This document shows positions 26,082 through 35,311 of a DNA stretch of 64,000 bases, piece after piece. The position numbers were made by a program, and so were the translations under genes. The notes beneath the pieces were generated by a model. It searched no databases. It worked only from the letters and a program-made list of their open reading frames with translations, and was not told the DNA's origin. Origin of the DNA: Leisingera daeponensis (lineage in GTDB: Bacteria > Pseudomonadota > Alphaproteobacteria > Rhodobacterales > Rhodobacteraceae); NCBI RefSeq assembly GCF_019801465.1, contig NZ_JAHVJA010000008.1, positions 1-64,000 on the forward strand, read 5' to 3'. The stretch's first letter is position 1. Every line of letters begins with the position of its first letter.

Positions 26082-27461
26082 TCAATCCGCCAGCGCATTG
26101 ACCGGCGCGGTGATCAGCGACGGGGTGATCTGGTCGATGGTGCGGCCCCAGCGGGTGACCGGGTTCTCCGCCACGAAGACGATGTCATCCGGGCGCAGCT
26201 CGAAGCGGGCGGCCAGCGGCAGATGCGCGGCGTTGCGCACGTCCAGGTGCCAGGCGGTCACCGCGCCGAACTCGCGGATATCGTCCGAGGCGCGCAGCAC
26301 GTAGACCTGCGAGGCGTCGCCGGTCTCCTTGGCGATGCCGCCGCCGGTGTCGAACAGCGCATCCGCCAGCGTGGCCTTGCGTTCGAACGGCAGCGTGTAG
26401 CGGCCCTGGGTGCGGACCTCGCCGCTGAGGTAGACGTAGTCGCGCTCCACCGCGTCCAGCTCCAGCGCCTGCGCGAAGTTCTCCCGCCGCTCGTTCAGGT
26501 CGGCGCGGCGCAGGGTGAGCGCGGCGGTCAGCTCGTCGATGGCCGCCTTGCGGCCCGCCAGGGTGGCCTGCTGCAGCTGGATCTGCTGCGCGAAATAGCG
26601 CTCGGCGCGGCTGAGGTCGTAATCGGTGTCCACAAACACCGAGTCATCCGCCAGCAGGGGGATGCGCTGCAGATCGGAGCGGGAATAGAGATCCTCCAGC
26701 GGGATCTGGTACATGCTGCCGTCGCGGTAGATCCTGACCGAGCTGGTGTCGATATCGGCAACCGAGACCGAGCCCGCCGCCGCCAGCGCCTCGCCCAGGG
26801 TGAGCGGCGTCAGGGTGATCGGCAGCACTCCGGGCTGGCCCACGGCGCCGCCGATGGAGACGCGGCGGGAGTTGAATTCGGAGACCTCCAGGCTGAAGGT
26901 CGGGTCGATCTGGCTTTCCACCAGGCGCTGGAACAGCAGCGCCTCGGCCTCGTCCACGGTGAGGCCGGCAATGCGCACCCGGCCCACGTCCGGGATGTTG
27001 ATCGAGCCGTCATCCTGCACCGTGTAGCCGTTGCGGCTGTTCTGCGCCGCCAGCAGTCCCGACAGCTCGGCCACCGTGCCCTGCGTCGACGGCGTCGACA
27101 GCACCAGCACGTCGCCGGTGCCGATGGTATAGGGGCCGGGGTCGATGCTGGGCGGCGGGTCCAGCCGCAGCCCCTGGCGGCTGCCGTCCTGGGTCGAGGG
27201 CGCATCCGGCAGGGTGCCCGCGCCGCGCGGGCTGGCGCCGGCGCCCGAGCCTGCCGAGATCCGGAACACCGCGGGCAGGGTCCTGGGCTGATAGGCTGCG
27301 CGGTTGGCGACCAGCACGGTCTCCGGCGTCATCGCCACCACCCGGACCTTGCCGGTGTCCGACACGCCGGCCTTCACCGCCGGGCTGCGGTAGATGGTCG
27401 AGCAGCCGGCGGCCAGTCCAGCCAGGGCCAGGGCGCTGAGGGCAAGGGAAATACGGCGCAC
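26082..27461 (-). CDS. wza: Polysaccharide export outer-membrane lipoprotein (Wza family)
   Basis: This 459-residue protein forms the outer-membrane exit channel for the polymer. A lipoprotein signal (RRISLALSALALAGLAAGC) leads to the lipid-carrying Cys; the Poly_export domain (YTIGTGDVLVLS... to FSLEVSEFNSRRVSIGG) is followed by SLBB-type repeats. I start it at GTG 27461, which gives a normal signal peptide and has TGGAGAA 7 nt before it; ATG 27497 would add 12 residues in front of the signal. It is the last gene of the yjbH-yjbF-wza operon. Confidence 0.9.
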   Translation of the reverse strand: MRRISLALSALALAGLAAGCSTIYRSPAVKAGVSDTGKVRVVAMTPETVLVANRAAYQPRTLPAVFRISAGSGAGASPRGAGTLPDAPSTQDGSRQGLRLDPPPSIDPGPYTIGTGDVLVLSTPSTQGTVAELSGLLAAQNSRNGYTVQDDGSINIPDVGRVRIAGLTVDEAEALLFQRLVESQIDPTFSLEVSEFNSRRVSIGGAVGQPGVLPITLTPLTLGEALAAAGSVSVADIDTSSVRIYRDGSMYQIPLEDLYSRSDLQRIPLLADDSVFVDTDYDLSRAERYFAQQIQLQQATLAGRKAAIDELTAALTLRRADLNERRENFAQALELDAVERDYVYLSGEVRTQGRYTLPFERKATLADALFDTGGGIAKETGDASQVYVLRASDDIREFGAVTAWHLDVRNAAHLPLAARFELRPDDIVFVAENPVTRWGRTIDQITPSLITAPVNALAD

Positions 27462-27486
27462 GATGCGTTCTCCAATCAACTTATAT

Positions 27487-28122
27487 TCAATTCTCATCCG
27501 GCACCGTCTTCATGAAGAGGTTGCCAAGGAAGCTGCCGGTCCATTGCGAGGACTGCACAACCGCCCCCTGCCGGACCCAATAGGTATTCGTGAAGCTTTC
27601 CGCCATCCCGTGGCAGCGCTCTTCCAGCTGTTGCGCGGCAACCGGCAGGCCGCGCAGAAAGATATCCCCGGCGCCCAGGCGGGTGACCGCGCAGCGGTAG
27701 GCGTGCAGCTCGATCTGGTCGTTGCCATTGAGGAAGCTGTGGAACCGCTCCGCGGTGCCCTCCCGCGCCGCCAGCACCAGATCCGCGCTCTGGCGCACAT
27801 CCGAAGCGGCCAGGCCGGAGCCGAAGCCCTTGGCGGAGGTGAGGAAGCCCTGCTCCAGCGTGATGGTGGCGCCATCGGCGGTGAGCCAGGTCTGCACGCC
27901 CGCGCGTTCGGTCTCCAGGAGCATGACACCGCTCAGATCGCGGGTCGGGAAGGCCACCTCCAGCCGCGGCGGGACCGGCCGGACGGAGGCCAGCGCCGAG
28001 GCGCGCGGGTGGAAGCGGGGCGCCTCCGGCTGCAGCGCGCCGCGCAACAGGTCGAGGTCGTCCTTTGCCTCGCCGCAGGAGAGCAGCAGCAGGGTGAACA
28101 GGAGGGGGGCCAGGCGTTTCAT
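27487..28122 (-). CDS. yjbF: YjbF/GfcB-family lipoprotein
   Basis: This 211-residue lipoprotein (signal MKRLAPLLFTLLLLSC, Cys16) has the DUF2886 pattern: QTWLTADGATITLEQGFL, FGSGLAASDV, then LRGLPVAAQQLEERC and a closing NTYWVRQGAVVQSSQW. YjbF/GfcB proteins are outer-membrane-anchored factors needed for EPS or group-4 capsule production. Its ATG overlaps the yjbH stop by 4 bp and it lies 25 bp before wza, so the three are cotranscribed. Confidence 0.88.
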   Translation of the reverse strand: MKRLAPLLFTLLLLSCGEAKDDLDLLRGALQPEAPRFHPRASALASVRPVPPRLEVAFPTRDLSGVMLLETERAGVQTWLTADGATITLEQGFLTSAKGFGSGLAASDVRQSADLVLAAREGTAERFHSFLNGNDQIELHAYRCAVTRLGAGDIFLRGLPVAAQQLEERCHGMAESFTNTYWVRQGAVVQSSQWTGSFLGNLFMKTVPDEN

Positions 28123-30239
28123 CGCAGGAATCTCCCCCAGCCCCTGACCAGTTCCTGGGCGCGGGCCTCGCGGGTGACGCCATAGAGCCGGTTGCGCACA
28201 TTGAGCCGGGCGCCGCCATCGCGCAGCACCGGGCGGATCACCTGCGCCAGCCGGTCGCGCGACGGGCGGCCGGTCAGCCAGGACACCGGGATCTCCAGCC
28301 GGATCCCCTTGTCGAAACTGCCCTCGCCGAAGTCGCTGAAGCCCACCGAGGTCAGGGTGAAGAAGGCGCCGACCTTGAACCCGTTGGCAAATTCCCGGTC
28401 CAGCGTGACGGTGGCGCCGTAGTCGCCGGCCAGGTAGCGGCCGGCGTCGATCTGGGCGTGATACTCCCCCGGCAGATCGTAATAGGCCGACAGATGGCCG
28501 GTGGCGGCCGAATAGTCCTGGAAGCCGAACAGCACGTCGAAATCGCGCTGGCGCACATAGTTCAGCTCCGCCCCCAGCGCCAGGCGGCTGTTCGCCGGGA
28601 ACCACAGGATCTCGCCCGACAGGCCGCCGTACATGGTCTCCAGATAGCCCAGCGTGGCGCGGGCATAGAGATTTTCCCCGGGCCGCCAGATGTACTCGGC
28701 GGTCAGATGCTCGACCCGCAGGTCGGACTCCCGGGCGTAAAGCCCCCAGTCCGAGCGCACCCGCTGGATCACCGAGTTGGACTGGCGCCGGCTGTCGTCC
28801 AGGTTGCCCGCAAGCGGCTGGCGCAGCCCGGCGGACAGGGTCAGCCCCGGCGACAGCGTGTAATCCAGCCCCAGCTGGGCGCCGATCTCATAGCGCAGCG
28901 GCGCGTCCGGGTCGAAGAAGGAGGCCTGCAGATAGGGGCCGAAGCGGTAGCTGAAATGCGGATAGGCCGCCGCGGTGAAGCCGCCCTTGACCAGGGAGAT
29001 GCTGTCGGAGACCTCGGCGCGGGCAAAGCTGCGCCAGGCGCCGTCGGGATCATGCTCCAGCTCATAGAGATCATTGCGGGCAATCCGCACCGCGCTGAGC
29101 GGCACGCCGTTTGCCATCAGCGCGATGTCAAAGTCCCGGGTTCCGGCGGGCTGGGTGTTGGCCAGCACCCGGGCGGTGCGGCCGATGGCCTGGGCGGCCT
29201 GGCCGTAGGTGCCGTTTTCCACCCCGATGCGCAGGGTCCCGCCTGCCTCCTCAAGGTAGACCAGCCGCAGCCCTTCCTGCTGCAGCTGTCTCTCCAGAAC
29301 CTGCTGGCGGCGAACGGCTGCGGCGGGCGCGTCCGGCAGGTTCCAGCTGGCCAGCGCCACCTGGTCCACCGGCAGCAGGGGCGGCGGCGCCGCCCCCTGC
29401 CCCCCCGGCGCCACGCTCTGGCGGGGGTCGATGAAATAGCTGTAGCTGACCCCCAGGGTGCTGCCGTAAAGGTAAGAGGCGGTCAGCTGCGCGCCGTTTT
29501 CGAACCGGTACTGGAGACCGAAATTGAACGGAGAATTGAGCTCGAAGCCGGATCTGGATGTTTCCTGGGCATAAAGATCCGGGGAGTATTCCGCGAGCAG
29601 GGTCAGGCGGTCGCTGTACTGCCAGCTGGCGCCGCCGAACAAAGCCGCATCGCCGCGGAACCAGTTGCCGAAATCAAGCTGGCCGGTCTCCGAGATGCCG
29701 CCCGCTCCGGATGCTTCCCGCGTTTTGAACCGGTCCGACAGAACCCCCAGCGGGTTGGAGAAACTGCCGCGCCCGGCCATGCGCCCCCAGCCGATGCCGC
29801 CCGTGATCTTGAACCGGCCCCGAAGGGTCTTGGTCGCGACAATATACTCGGCGGCATTTACCCCGGTGCCCCCGAAGTCCCGAAGGCCAAGCGCAATGGC
29901 CGGGCCGTTCCGGGTCTCGTGCCGCAAGCGGAAATGCAGGTCGAAGTTCCTGTCGTATAGGCGGTCATGCACGTCCGACAGCCCCTTGATGGCACCGTAG
30001 CGGAAGCTGCCATGCACCCAGGGCAGCAGCTGGAAGGTCATGGTGCCGCGCAGCGTTCCGTCAAATCCTCCTGCAGTGAACACCAAGGTGCCGTCCTCAA
30101 ACATCTCTGCTGTCGGGACCTCGATCAGACCGGGAGTGCCGTAGGTGGAAACACTTTGCGCAGCGAGCGGCGCCGGGGCGGCTGCCAGCAGCAGCGCTGC
30201 CAGCAGAAAATGCCGTCTCTGGAGTATCCGTTGTCTCAT
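28119..30239 (-). CDS. yjbH: YjbH/GfcD-family outer-membrane protein
   Basis: This 706-residue protein has a signal peptide (cleaved near LAAQS at about 29), then STYGTPGLIEVPTA, the family's opening, followed by long amphipathic beta segments with tyrosine/arginine girdles (LQYRFENGAQLTASYLYG, AEYIWRPGENLYARATLGY). It ends in a beta-barrel rich region. YjbH proteins are thought to be outer-membrane barrels working with YjbF in EPS release. First gene of the operon; an unusual Ala/Pro/Gln-rich middle (about 290-340) separates two halves. Confidence 0.88.
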   Translation of the reverse strand: MRQRILQRRHFLLAALLLAAAPAPLAAQSVSTYGTPGLIEVPTAEMFEDGTLVFTAGGFDGTLRGTMTFQLLPWVHGSFRYGAIKGLSDVHDRLYDRNFDLHFRLRHETRNGPAIALGLRDFGGTGVNAAEYIVATKTLRGRFKITGGIGWGRMAGRGSFSNPLGVLSDRFKTREASGAGGISETGQLDFGNWFRGDAALFGGASWQYSDRLTLLAEYSPDLYAQETSRSGFELNSPFNFGLQYRFENGAQLTASYLYGSTLGVSYSYFIDPRQSVAPGGQGAAPPPLLPVDQVALASWNLPDAPAAAVRRQQVLERQLQQEGLRLVYLEEAGGTLRIGVENGTYGQAAQAIGRTARVLANTQPAGTRDFDIALMANGVPLSAVRIARNDLYELEHDPDGAWRSFARAEVSDSISLVKGGFTAAAYPHFSYRFGPYLQASFFDPDAPLRYEIGAQLGLDYTLSPGLTLSAGLRQPLAGNLDDSRRQSNSVIQRVRSDWGLYARESDLRVEHLTAEYIWRPGENLYARATLGYLETMYGGLSGEILWFPANSRLALGAELNYVRQRDFDVLFGFQDYSAATGHLSAYYDLPGEYHAQIDAGRYLAGDYGATVTLDREFANGFKVGAFFTLTSVGFSDFGEGSFDKGIRLEIPVSWLTGRPSRDRLAQVIRPVLRDGGARLNVRNRLYGVTREARAQELVRGWGRFLR

Positions 30240-30553
30240 AACGCTTTAAAAAATCACTTGTGGCCCGCTTCCCCTTATCCGTTTTCCGGCAGGCTGTCCC
30301 GCGGCCGGGTGAAAAGGGGCGAATTGTCTCTCGCCTGTGGCGAATCTGCCTGTTTCATTGCGCTTTTAAGGCGCCGCTGCAACCCTTGCCGGCGCCGCGG
30401 GGCGGCAGCCGCCCCGGGCGCCCTGCCGGGGGGCGTTTCCGAGGCGCAGCACAGCAAAAAAATGCAGTATTCCGGGGCTTTTACAGCAGTGCGGCATTCT
30501 CAGGGCAAAGCCGGCATGATAGGCTGGCGCCGGATAGGTTTAGGAGATTAACG
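30240..30553. promoter_or_regulatory. Divergent promoter region, yjbH and yjbE-like genes
   Basis: These 314 bp hold no gene. They must contain the start sites for both the yjbH-yjbF-wza operon (leftward) and the small exported protein (rightward). An AT-rich patch, TTTAAAAAATCACTTG, lies right at the left end close to the yjbH start. No clear -35/-10 pair could be assigned. Confidence 0.45.
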
Positions 30554-30844
30554 ATGACCCGGATGACCCTCTTGGCGCTGGTGCTGTCTGCAACCGGCGT
30601 TTGCGCCCAGACTGCCAGCGAGAATGACTGCGAAGACACCCAAAACAGCGACGGCGCTGACTGCGCCGGCCTGCATGCGGATGCCGGCGAGGCCGCTGCC
30701 GCCGCAGAGGCGGAAGGCGTGACCGGCTTTGTGCCGCTGGTGGCCCCGGCCCTGGGCGCGGTTGCCGCCGCGGCCGGTGTTGCGGCGGCCGCGGGCGGCG
30801 GCTCCACCCCCTCCACCACCAGCACCACCAGCACGGCAAACTGA
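30554..30844 (+). CDS. YjbE/GfcA-like small exported Thr/Ser-tailed protein
   Basis: This 96-residue protein has a signal peptide (MTRMTLLALVLSATGVCAQ), an acidic middle with three cysteines (C24, C33, C38 approximately), an Ala/Val/Gly hydrophobic stretch (APALGAVAAAAGVAAAAGGG), and a tail of alternating Ser/Thr (STPSTTSTTSTAN). This is the architecture of YjbE/GfcA, the first gene of the yjb EPS operon in enterobacteria, although here it faces the other way from yjbF and yjbH. TAGGAGA supports the start. Role unknown; probably secreted into or through the envelope with the polymer. Confidence 0.75.
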   Translation: MTRMTLLALVLSATGVCAQTASENDCEDTQNSDGADCAGLHADAGEAAAAAEAEGVTGFVPLVAPALGAVAAAAGVAAAAGGGSTPSTTSTTSTAN

Positions 30845-30877
30845 CCCCGGCCGGGAACCGGCCAAGGACAGAAAAAG

Positions 30878-30905
30878 AACGGCGCGCCCTGATGGGCGCG
30901 CCGTT
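30878..30905. terminator. Bidirectional rho-independent terminator
   Basis: The perfect 12-bp stem AACGGCGCGCCC/GGGCGCGCCGTT has a TGAT loop, with an A-run on the left and TTTCTG on the right. It lies between the ends of the YjbE-like gene (+) and the tyrosine kinase (-) and can serve both. Confidence 0.85.
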
Positions 30906-30934
30906 TCTGCAAGCGCCGGTCCGGGCCGGACGCC

Positions 30935-33079
30935 TCAGCTGACGTAGTATTTCGAGCCGTAGTCGCCGTAGCTGTAGCCGTACTGCTTCATCCGGCGGGT
31001 GTTGATCTGGCCCAGGATCATCCCGGTCAGGCGCTGGTTGTCGGTGTGGAACAGCCGCAGGGATTCCGCCACATCCTGCTCGGAAGTGTCATCCCATTTC
31101 ACGGCCAGCAGCACCGCATCCGCATGGCGCGCGATCAGCCGGGCATCGGAGACGATCAGCACCGGCGGGGTGTCGATCAGGATCACGTCATAGCTTTGCC
31201 GCATCTCCTGCAGGAAGGCGCGGAACCGCTCCGAGGCGAACAGGTCGGCGGCATTGGCGGAGGTCTGCTCCCCCGCCAGCACGTCGCAGCCCAGCAGCGG
31301 ATCCTGAAAGATTGCCTCCTGGGCCGGAAGATCGCCTGCCAGCACCGAGACGATGCCCTGCGGCGGCACATCGCTGAGCTGGGCGGTCATGGTCCGGCGC
31401 CGGATGTCGCCCTCGACCAGCAGCACCTTCTTGCCGATGCCGGTAAAGTTCTGCGCCAGCGCCAGCGCGTTGGTGGTCTTGCCTTCGCCGGGCAGCGAAG
31501 AGGTCATCACCACCACCTGCGGCGGCTGGTCCACGTTGGACAGCATCAGCGAGGTGCGCAGGTTGCGCACCGCCTCCGCCGTGGCGGACGAGGGTTTCTC
31601 GGCCAGGTATTCCAGCACCTTGCGGCGGCCGCTGGCCGGGAACACCGGGATCTGCCCCAGCACGCTGTAGCCGGTCTTGCGCTCCAGGTCCCCGGCCGAG
31701 CGGTAGCCCCGGCGCCGCGCCTCCAGCAGCAGCACCGCGCCCGCGCCCAGCATCAGCCCCAGCAGCCCGCTCATGGCGAGGATCAGGGATTTCTTCGGCG
31801 CCGACGGGAACAGCGGAATCACCGCCCGCGACAGCAGGCGGCTGTCGGCCTTCTGGATGCCCTCCTGGGCAGAGGTCTCCTTGAGGCGGGTCAGGAAATA
31901 CTCGTAGAGCAGCCGCACCGCTTCGGCTTCGCGGCTGAGCTGCTGCAGGGTGATCAGGTCCTCGCCCTGGCGGGCGGTCTGCCGGGACAGCTCCGCCTCC
32001 GACTGCACCAGCGTCTGAGCCTGCTGGGCGGCGCGGCGGGCATCCAGCGCGGCGCGGGCCAGCAGCCGCTGGAAGGCGGTGTCGAAAGCGGCGGCGCCCG
32101 CCGCGGTCTCCGCCTGCGCCAGCAGCCGCTGCAATTGCCGGTCCTGGCTGATCTCCGCCTGCGCCTCGCGGGTTGCCGCCGCGCGCAGCCCGTCATAGCG
32201 CGCCTGCGCGGCGTCCGCGGCGGCCTTGGCCAGGGAGATGCGCTCGCGCAGGTCCTTCAGCTGCACCTCCTGGGCCTGTAGCGCCTCCGGCGAGATCAGC
32301 GCGGTGCCGGCGTTGAATTCATTGGCCTTGGCCTCGGCGGCTTCCAGCTCCGCCTTCAGCTCGGCCACCCGGCCGGTCAGCCAGGTCGTCGCCTGTTCGG
32401 TGGCGTCGAATTTCACCTCGATCTGATTGAGGATGTAGAGATCCACGATGGTGTCGGCGATCAGCGCCGACTTGCGGGCCGATTCGGTTTCCGCAACCAC
32501 CCGGAACACCAGCGTGTTGGGCACATTATGCACCGAGACCTTGCTCAGCAGGGTGGAGACAACGCTGTCCCGGATCAGCTGCTGCACCAGCTCCTCCGGC
32601 ATCTCCGCCGCCGGGCGCTGCAGGCCCAGCAGCGATTTGATCCCCGATTTCACCGACCGCACCAGGACCGCCGGGGCAGAGGGCTCGGTCAGCGTGCCGT
32701 TGAACTCCGGATCCTCCATCAGGTCCAGCTTGTCGACAACCTTGCCCATCAGCCCGCGCGACTGCAGCACCTCCAGCTCGGAGTTGACCTCGGCATAATC
32801 GCCCGACAGCCCGCTGACGACGCTTTGCAGATCGACCACGCTTTGCTGCTTGGTTTCCAGCATCACCACGGCGCTGGAGGTGTAAAGCGGCACCGCCGCG
32901 ACAAAGGCATAGAGGCCGCCGGTGAAAACGGCCGCCAGGGTGGCCAGCGCCACGATCCATTTGCCGCGCCACAGGGTGGCCGCCAGGGCCCCCAGGTCGA
33001 CGGCATCATCGTCCGGCGCCTCCGCGGGTGCCGGGCGCGGCACCGCGAAGGAAGCTTCGTTCAAAGGCAATTGTTTCAT
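30935..33079 (-). CDS. wzc: Polysaccharide co-polymerase / bacterial tyrosine autokinase (Wzc family)
   Basis: This 714-residue inner-membrane protein has a Wzz domain with two membrane helices ([20 protein letters not shown] near 37; [20 protein letters not shown] near 425), a long periplasmic coiled coil, and a cytoplasmic BY-kinase. Walker A is [10 protein letters not shown] (around residue 525), A' is LLVEGDIRR, and Walker B is VILIDTPPV. The C-terminus carries the autophosphorylated cluster, six tyrosines in [13 protein letters not shown]. It controls chain length and coordinates with Wza. I use ATG 33079; the in-frame start at 33136 adds a non-conserved segment. Confidence 0.93.
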   Translation of the reverse strand: MKQLPLNEASFAVPRPAPAEAPDDDAVDLGALAATLWRGKWIVALATLAAVFTGGLYAFVAAVPLYTSSAVVMLETKQQSVVDLQSVVSGLSGDYAEVNSELEVLQSRGLMGKVVDKLDLMEDPEFNGTLTEPSAPAVLVRSVKSGIKSLLGLQRPAAEMPEELVQQLIRDSVVSTLLSKVSVHNVPNTLVFRVVAETESARKSALIADTIVDLYILNQIEVKFDATEQATTWLTGRVAELKAELEAAEAKANEFNAGTALISPEALQAQEVQLKDLRERISLAKAAADAAQARYDGLRAAATREAQAEISQDRQLQRLLAQAETAAGAAAFDTAFQRLLARAALDARRAAQQAQTLVQSEAELSRQTARQGEDLITLQQLSREAEAVRLLYEYFLTRLKETSAQEGIQKADSRLLSRAVIPLFPSAPKKSLILAMSGLLGLMLGAGAVLLLEARRRGYRSAGDLERKTGYSVLGQIPVFPASGRRKVLEYLAEKPSSATAEAVRNLRTSLMLSNVDQPPQVVVMTSSLPGEGKTTNALALAQNFTGIGKKVLLVEGDIRRRTMTAQLSDVPPQGIVSVLAGDLPAQEAIFQDPLLGCDVLAGEQTSANAADLFASERFRAFLQEMRQSYDVILIDTPPVLIVSDARLIARHADAVLLAVKWDDTSEQDVAESLRLFHTDNQRLTGMILGQINTRRMKQYGYSYGDYGSKYYVS

Positions 33080-33192
33080 GAAGTCCCGAAACCCGTAATG
33101 ACCGGCGCGTGCCGGCGGCGTGCTGCAGCCCCGCATACACGCCGCCGCGCCTGGAAGAAAGGCCTGCGCAACCGGCGCGGGCGCGGTGCGGC

Positions 33193-33879
33193 TCAGCGGC
33201 CGGTGGTGCCGAGCACCGCCAGGCCGGTTTTGGCAATGATCTTCAGATCGGTGAGGAAGCTGCGCCGGAACAGATAGGCCACGTCCAGCGCCACCCGCTC
33301 GTCATAGCTGATGTCATTGCGCCCCGAGACCTGCCACAGACCGGTGATGCCGGGCTTCTGGGCCAGGTAGGCGGAGACGCTGCTGCCGTATTTGGCGAGT
33401 TCCTTGGTGACGATGGGGCGCGGGCCGACAAAGCTCATCTCGCCCTTCAGCACGTTCCAGATCTGCGGCAGCTCATCCAGGCTGGTCTTGCGCAGGACGC
33501 GGCCCAGCCGGCTGATTCGCGGATCATCGGCCAGCTTGTGGTCGCGCGCCCATTCCGCGGCGGCCGCCGGATTTTCATCCAGATGCGCCTGCAGCATGGC
33601 CTCGGCATCCGCCACCATGCTGCGCAGCTTCCAGCATGTGAACGGCTTGCCGTTGCGCCCCACCCGGGTATGGCCGAAAAAGCCCGCGCCGCCGTCGCTG
33701 CGCACCAGGGCCCACAGCAAAAGGATGACCGGCATCAGAACCGGCAGCAGCAGCAGGGCAAAGCCGATGTCAAAGGCCCGTTTGCCGAAGCTGGAGTAGA
33801 ATCCGGGCAGTCTCTGGCCGGGCAGATGATGATCAGAGGACTCATCAATGGAATACGCGGTCAGTGCAAAATCCTGCAT
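33193..33879 (-). CDS. Initiating undecaprenyl-phosphate sugar phosphotransferase (ExoY/WcaJ type)
   Basis: This 228-residue protein contains one N-terminal membrane helix ([20 protein letters not shown]) and the bacterial sugar transferase domain: [42 protein letters not shown] and [11 protein letters not shown]. It starts synthesis by placing a sugar-1-phosphate (Gal or Glc type) on undecaprenyl phosphate. It lacks the extra helices of WbaP/WcaJ, like rhizobial ExoY. ATG 33879 is used instead of the in-frame TTG at 33885. It lies upstream of wzc in the same direction (113 bp apart). Confidence 0.93.
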   Translation of the reverse strand: MQDFALTAYSIDESSDHHLPGQRLPGFYSSFGKRAFDIGFALLLLPVLMPVILLLWALVRSDGGAGFFGHTRVGRNGKPFTCWKLRSMVADAEAMLQAHLDENPAAAAEWARDHKLADDPRISRLGRVLRKTSLDELPQIWNVLKGEMSFVGPRPIVTKELAKYGSSVSAYLAQKPGITGLWQVSGRNDISYDERVALDVAYLFRRSFLTDLKIIAKTGLAVLGTTGR

Positions 33880-33919
33880 CGTCAAACACCCGTAAATTCA
33901 AACATCTAAAGCAAAACCC

Positions 33920-33976
33920 TCCCGTTAAACGGGACGGACAGATGTTCAATACACTTAAGTTGTGACGAATTTAAGT
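33920..33976. promoter_or_regulatory. Operator-like palindromes upstream of the initiating transferase
   Basis: Two inverted repeats lie 41-97 nt before the start codon: TCCCGTT-A-AACGGGA at 33920-33934 (perfect, 7-bp arms), and ACTTAA/TTAAGT at 33953-33976 with a 12-bp spacer, inside an AT-rich stretch. Position and symmetry suggest regulator binding at the exoY-wzc promoter. No known consensus was recognised. Confidence 0.4.
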
Positions 33977-34054
33977 AGCATTTTTCATACTGCCGGAATT
34001 TGGCCAGTGCGTGCTGCAGGCGGGCCCCGATCCTGCCGCCCCCGGCAGCCGCCT

Positions 34055-34513
34055 TCAGCCCCCGCGGCAGGCGGCGATGCCCATGCGGATCAGCTCGCTG
34101 CCCTTGATCTTGTAGACCCCGGAGATCCGGTTCCGCCCGGTGTGCAGGAACCAGGCCCGCAGCGGTTCGGGGTAGTGCCGGGCCATCAGCCTCGAGAAAT
34201 ATTCGAAGTCCTTGTCCTTGAGCCGCACGCCCCGGCGCGAGGGGCCGTGAAAGCCGAAGACCGTGCCGGGGGCCACGCAGGTGCCCGGCAGCCCCAGAAA
34301 AAGGGTGCAGGTCGAGTAGCAGATCCGCCCCCGGATCTCGACACGCACGGCGCTGCGCCGGAGCTGCTTCAGCTCGATCAGGCGCTGGTGCAGGTAGCCG
34401 CCGGAATCATTCCCCACGACAAGCGGGGCCTGCGCCGGGGCCGCCGGGGCCCACAGCGCGGCAATGGCCAGGGTGATGGCTGCAGCCGCGGCCTGCCGCC
34501 CCGGCAGGGTCAT
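34055..34513 (-). CDS. Exported ClpP-fold-like protein (COG3904 type)
   Basis: This 152-residue protein has a signal peptide (to about AQA at 29) and a small crotonase/ClpP-like domain. CYSTCTLFLG (Ser67 between Cys66 and Cys69) aligns in style with the GxCxSACT nucleophile region of COG3904 proteins, and TVFGFHGPS (His89) with their catalytic His. Cys79 could pair with Cys66 or Cys69. Families of this kind are annotated as periplasmic Clp-like proteases, but activity is largely unproven. It is the leftmost of a cluster of surface genes read leftwards. Confidence 0.65.
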   Translation of the reverse strand: MTLPGRQAAAAAITLAIAALWAPAAPAQAPLVVGNDSGGYLHQRLIELKQLRRSAVRVEIRGRICYSTCTLFLGLPGTCVAPGTVFGFHGPSRRGVRLKDKDFEYFSRLMARHYPEPLRAWFLHTGRNRISGVYKIKGSELIRMGIAACRGG

Positions 34514-34913
34514 CTGCCCGGGTCTGCCGGGAGCCTCCGGCAGGCGGCCGGATTGCGGATTCCGCTGTCCGCAGCCCTGTCGTTGGAACCCATCGCAAAA
34601 CCCCTCCCGGTTGCGTGCCAGGGTGTGACCGGGGATTCCTGCCTGAGTGGTCCGCCTTCAATGGCGGTATGCTGCGGCGCGCCTGCAAGGCGGCGCGCGC
34701 GGCCTCAACCGTTATTCTAGCGCAAAGGCGGGCAGATGGATGCCCCTCCATTGGAGGTAGCGGCCCGGCCCGGGGAAGGGCGGCGCAACATCCTGCGCCG
34801 GGCGCGTGCGCGGCCATGCCCCGGGCCGGTGCCGCGGAGGTCAGCGCCCCGGCGCCCTGCCCGGTTCCGGGAGGGCTTGCCGGGGTATGTCCGGAAACAG
34901 AAGCCCTGCCGCG
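34514..34913. other. 400-bp gap without a recognised gene
   Basis: Very GC-rich, with several short overlapping frames but none with a ribosome site, signal peptide or familiar motif. It should contain the promoter of the ClpP-like gene. GC-rich inverted repeats (for example around 34660-34710) are present, but nothing could be assigned. Confidence 0.4.
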
Positions 34914-35180
34914 TCAGGCGCGGCGCCGGCGGTTCACTTCCCAGGCCAGGATCAGGGCGGCGCCCACCGCCGCCAGCGTCAGCAGGCCGGTGCCGGCATC
35001 GATTTCCGGCACCCCATGCGGGTTGCCGACGCCATTGCCCCAGCCATTGCCGCCAGCATTTCCATTGCCGCCGCCATTGCCGATACCGTGCCCATGGCCG
35101 TTGCCCATGGCAAAAGCCGCCGTCAGGGTCATGCAGTTTGCAGCAATTGCGGCACCTGCGGCAGTCAGGAAAGTCTTCAT
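34914..35180 (-). CDS. Small VPEID-CTERM sorting-signal protein
   Basis: This 88-residue protein has a signal peptide (cleaved near AFA at 24), a Gly/Asn-rich low-complexity mature part (GNGGGNGNAGGNGWGNG), and a tripartite sorting tail: VPEID at 57-61, a hydrophobic helix at about 65-81 (TGLLTLAAVGAALILAW), then RRRRA. This matches the VPEID-CTERM signal handled by exosortase E-type enzymes, in systems linked to extracellular polysaccharide. No exosortase is in the window. After removal of the tail, only about 30 residues would remain, so it is probably a tiny surface or matrix peptide. Confidence 0.85.
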   Translation of the reverse strand: MKTFLTAAGAAIAANCMTLTAAFAMGNGHGHGIGNGGGNGNAGGNGWGNGVGNPHGVPEIDAGTGLLTLAAVGAALILAWEVNRRRRA

Positions 35181-35311
35181 GGTTCAGCCTCAACTGGTTA
35201 GAGTTCGCACCCCTGCACAGCCGTTAACATTTTCCTAAAAAACACGCAACTTCCGGCCGCCGTCTGCCGCGGCGTTTCTACCCGTCCGTGTTCCGGCGGC
35301 CCCGGCCCGCG

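Noticed and set aside
34914..35180. PEP-CTERM protein of the classical kind
   Set aside because: The tail motif reads VPEID, which defines a separate exosortase class.
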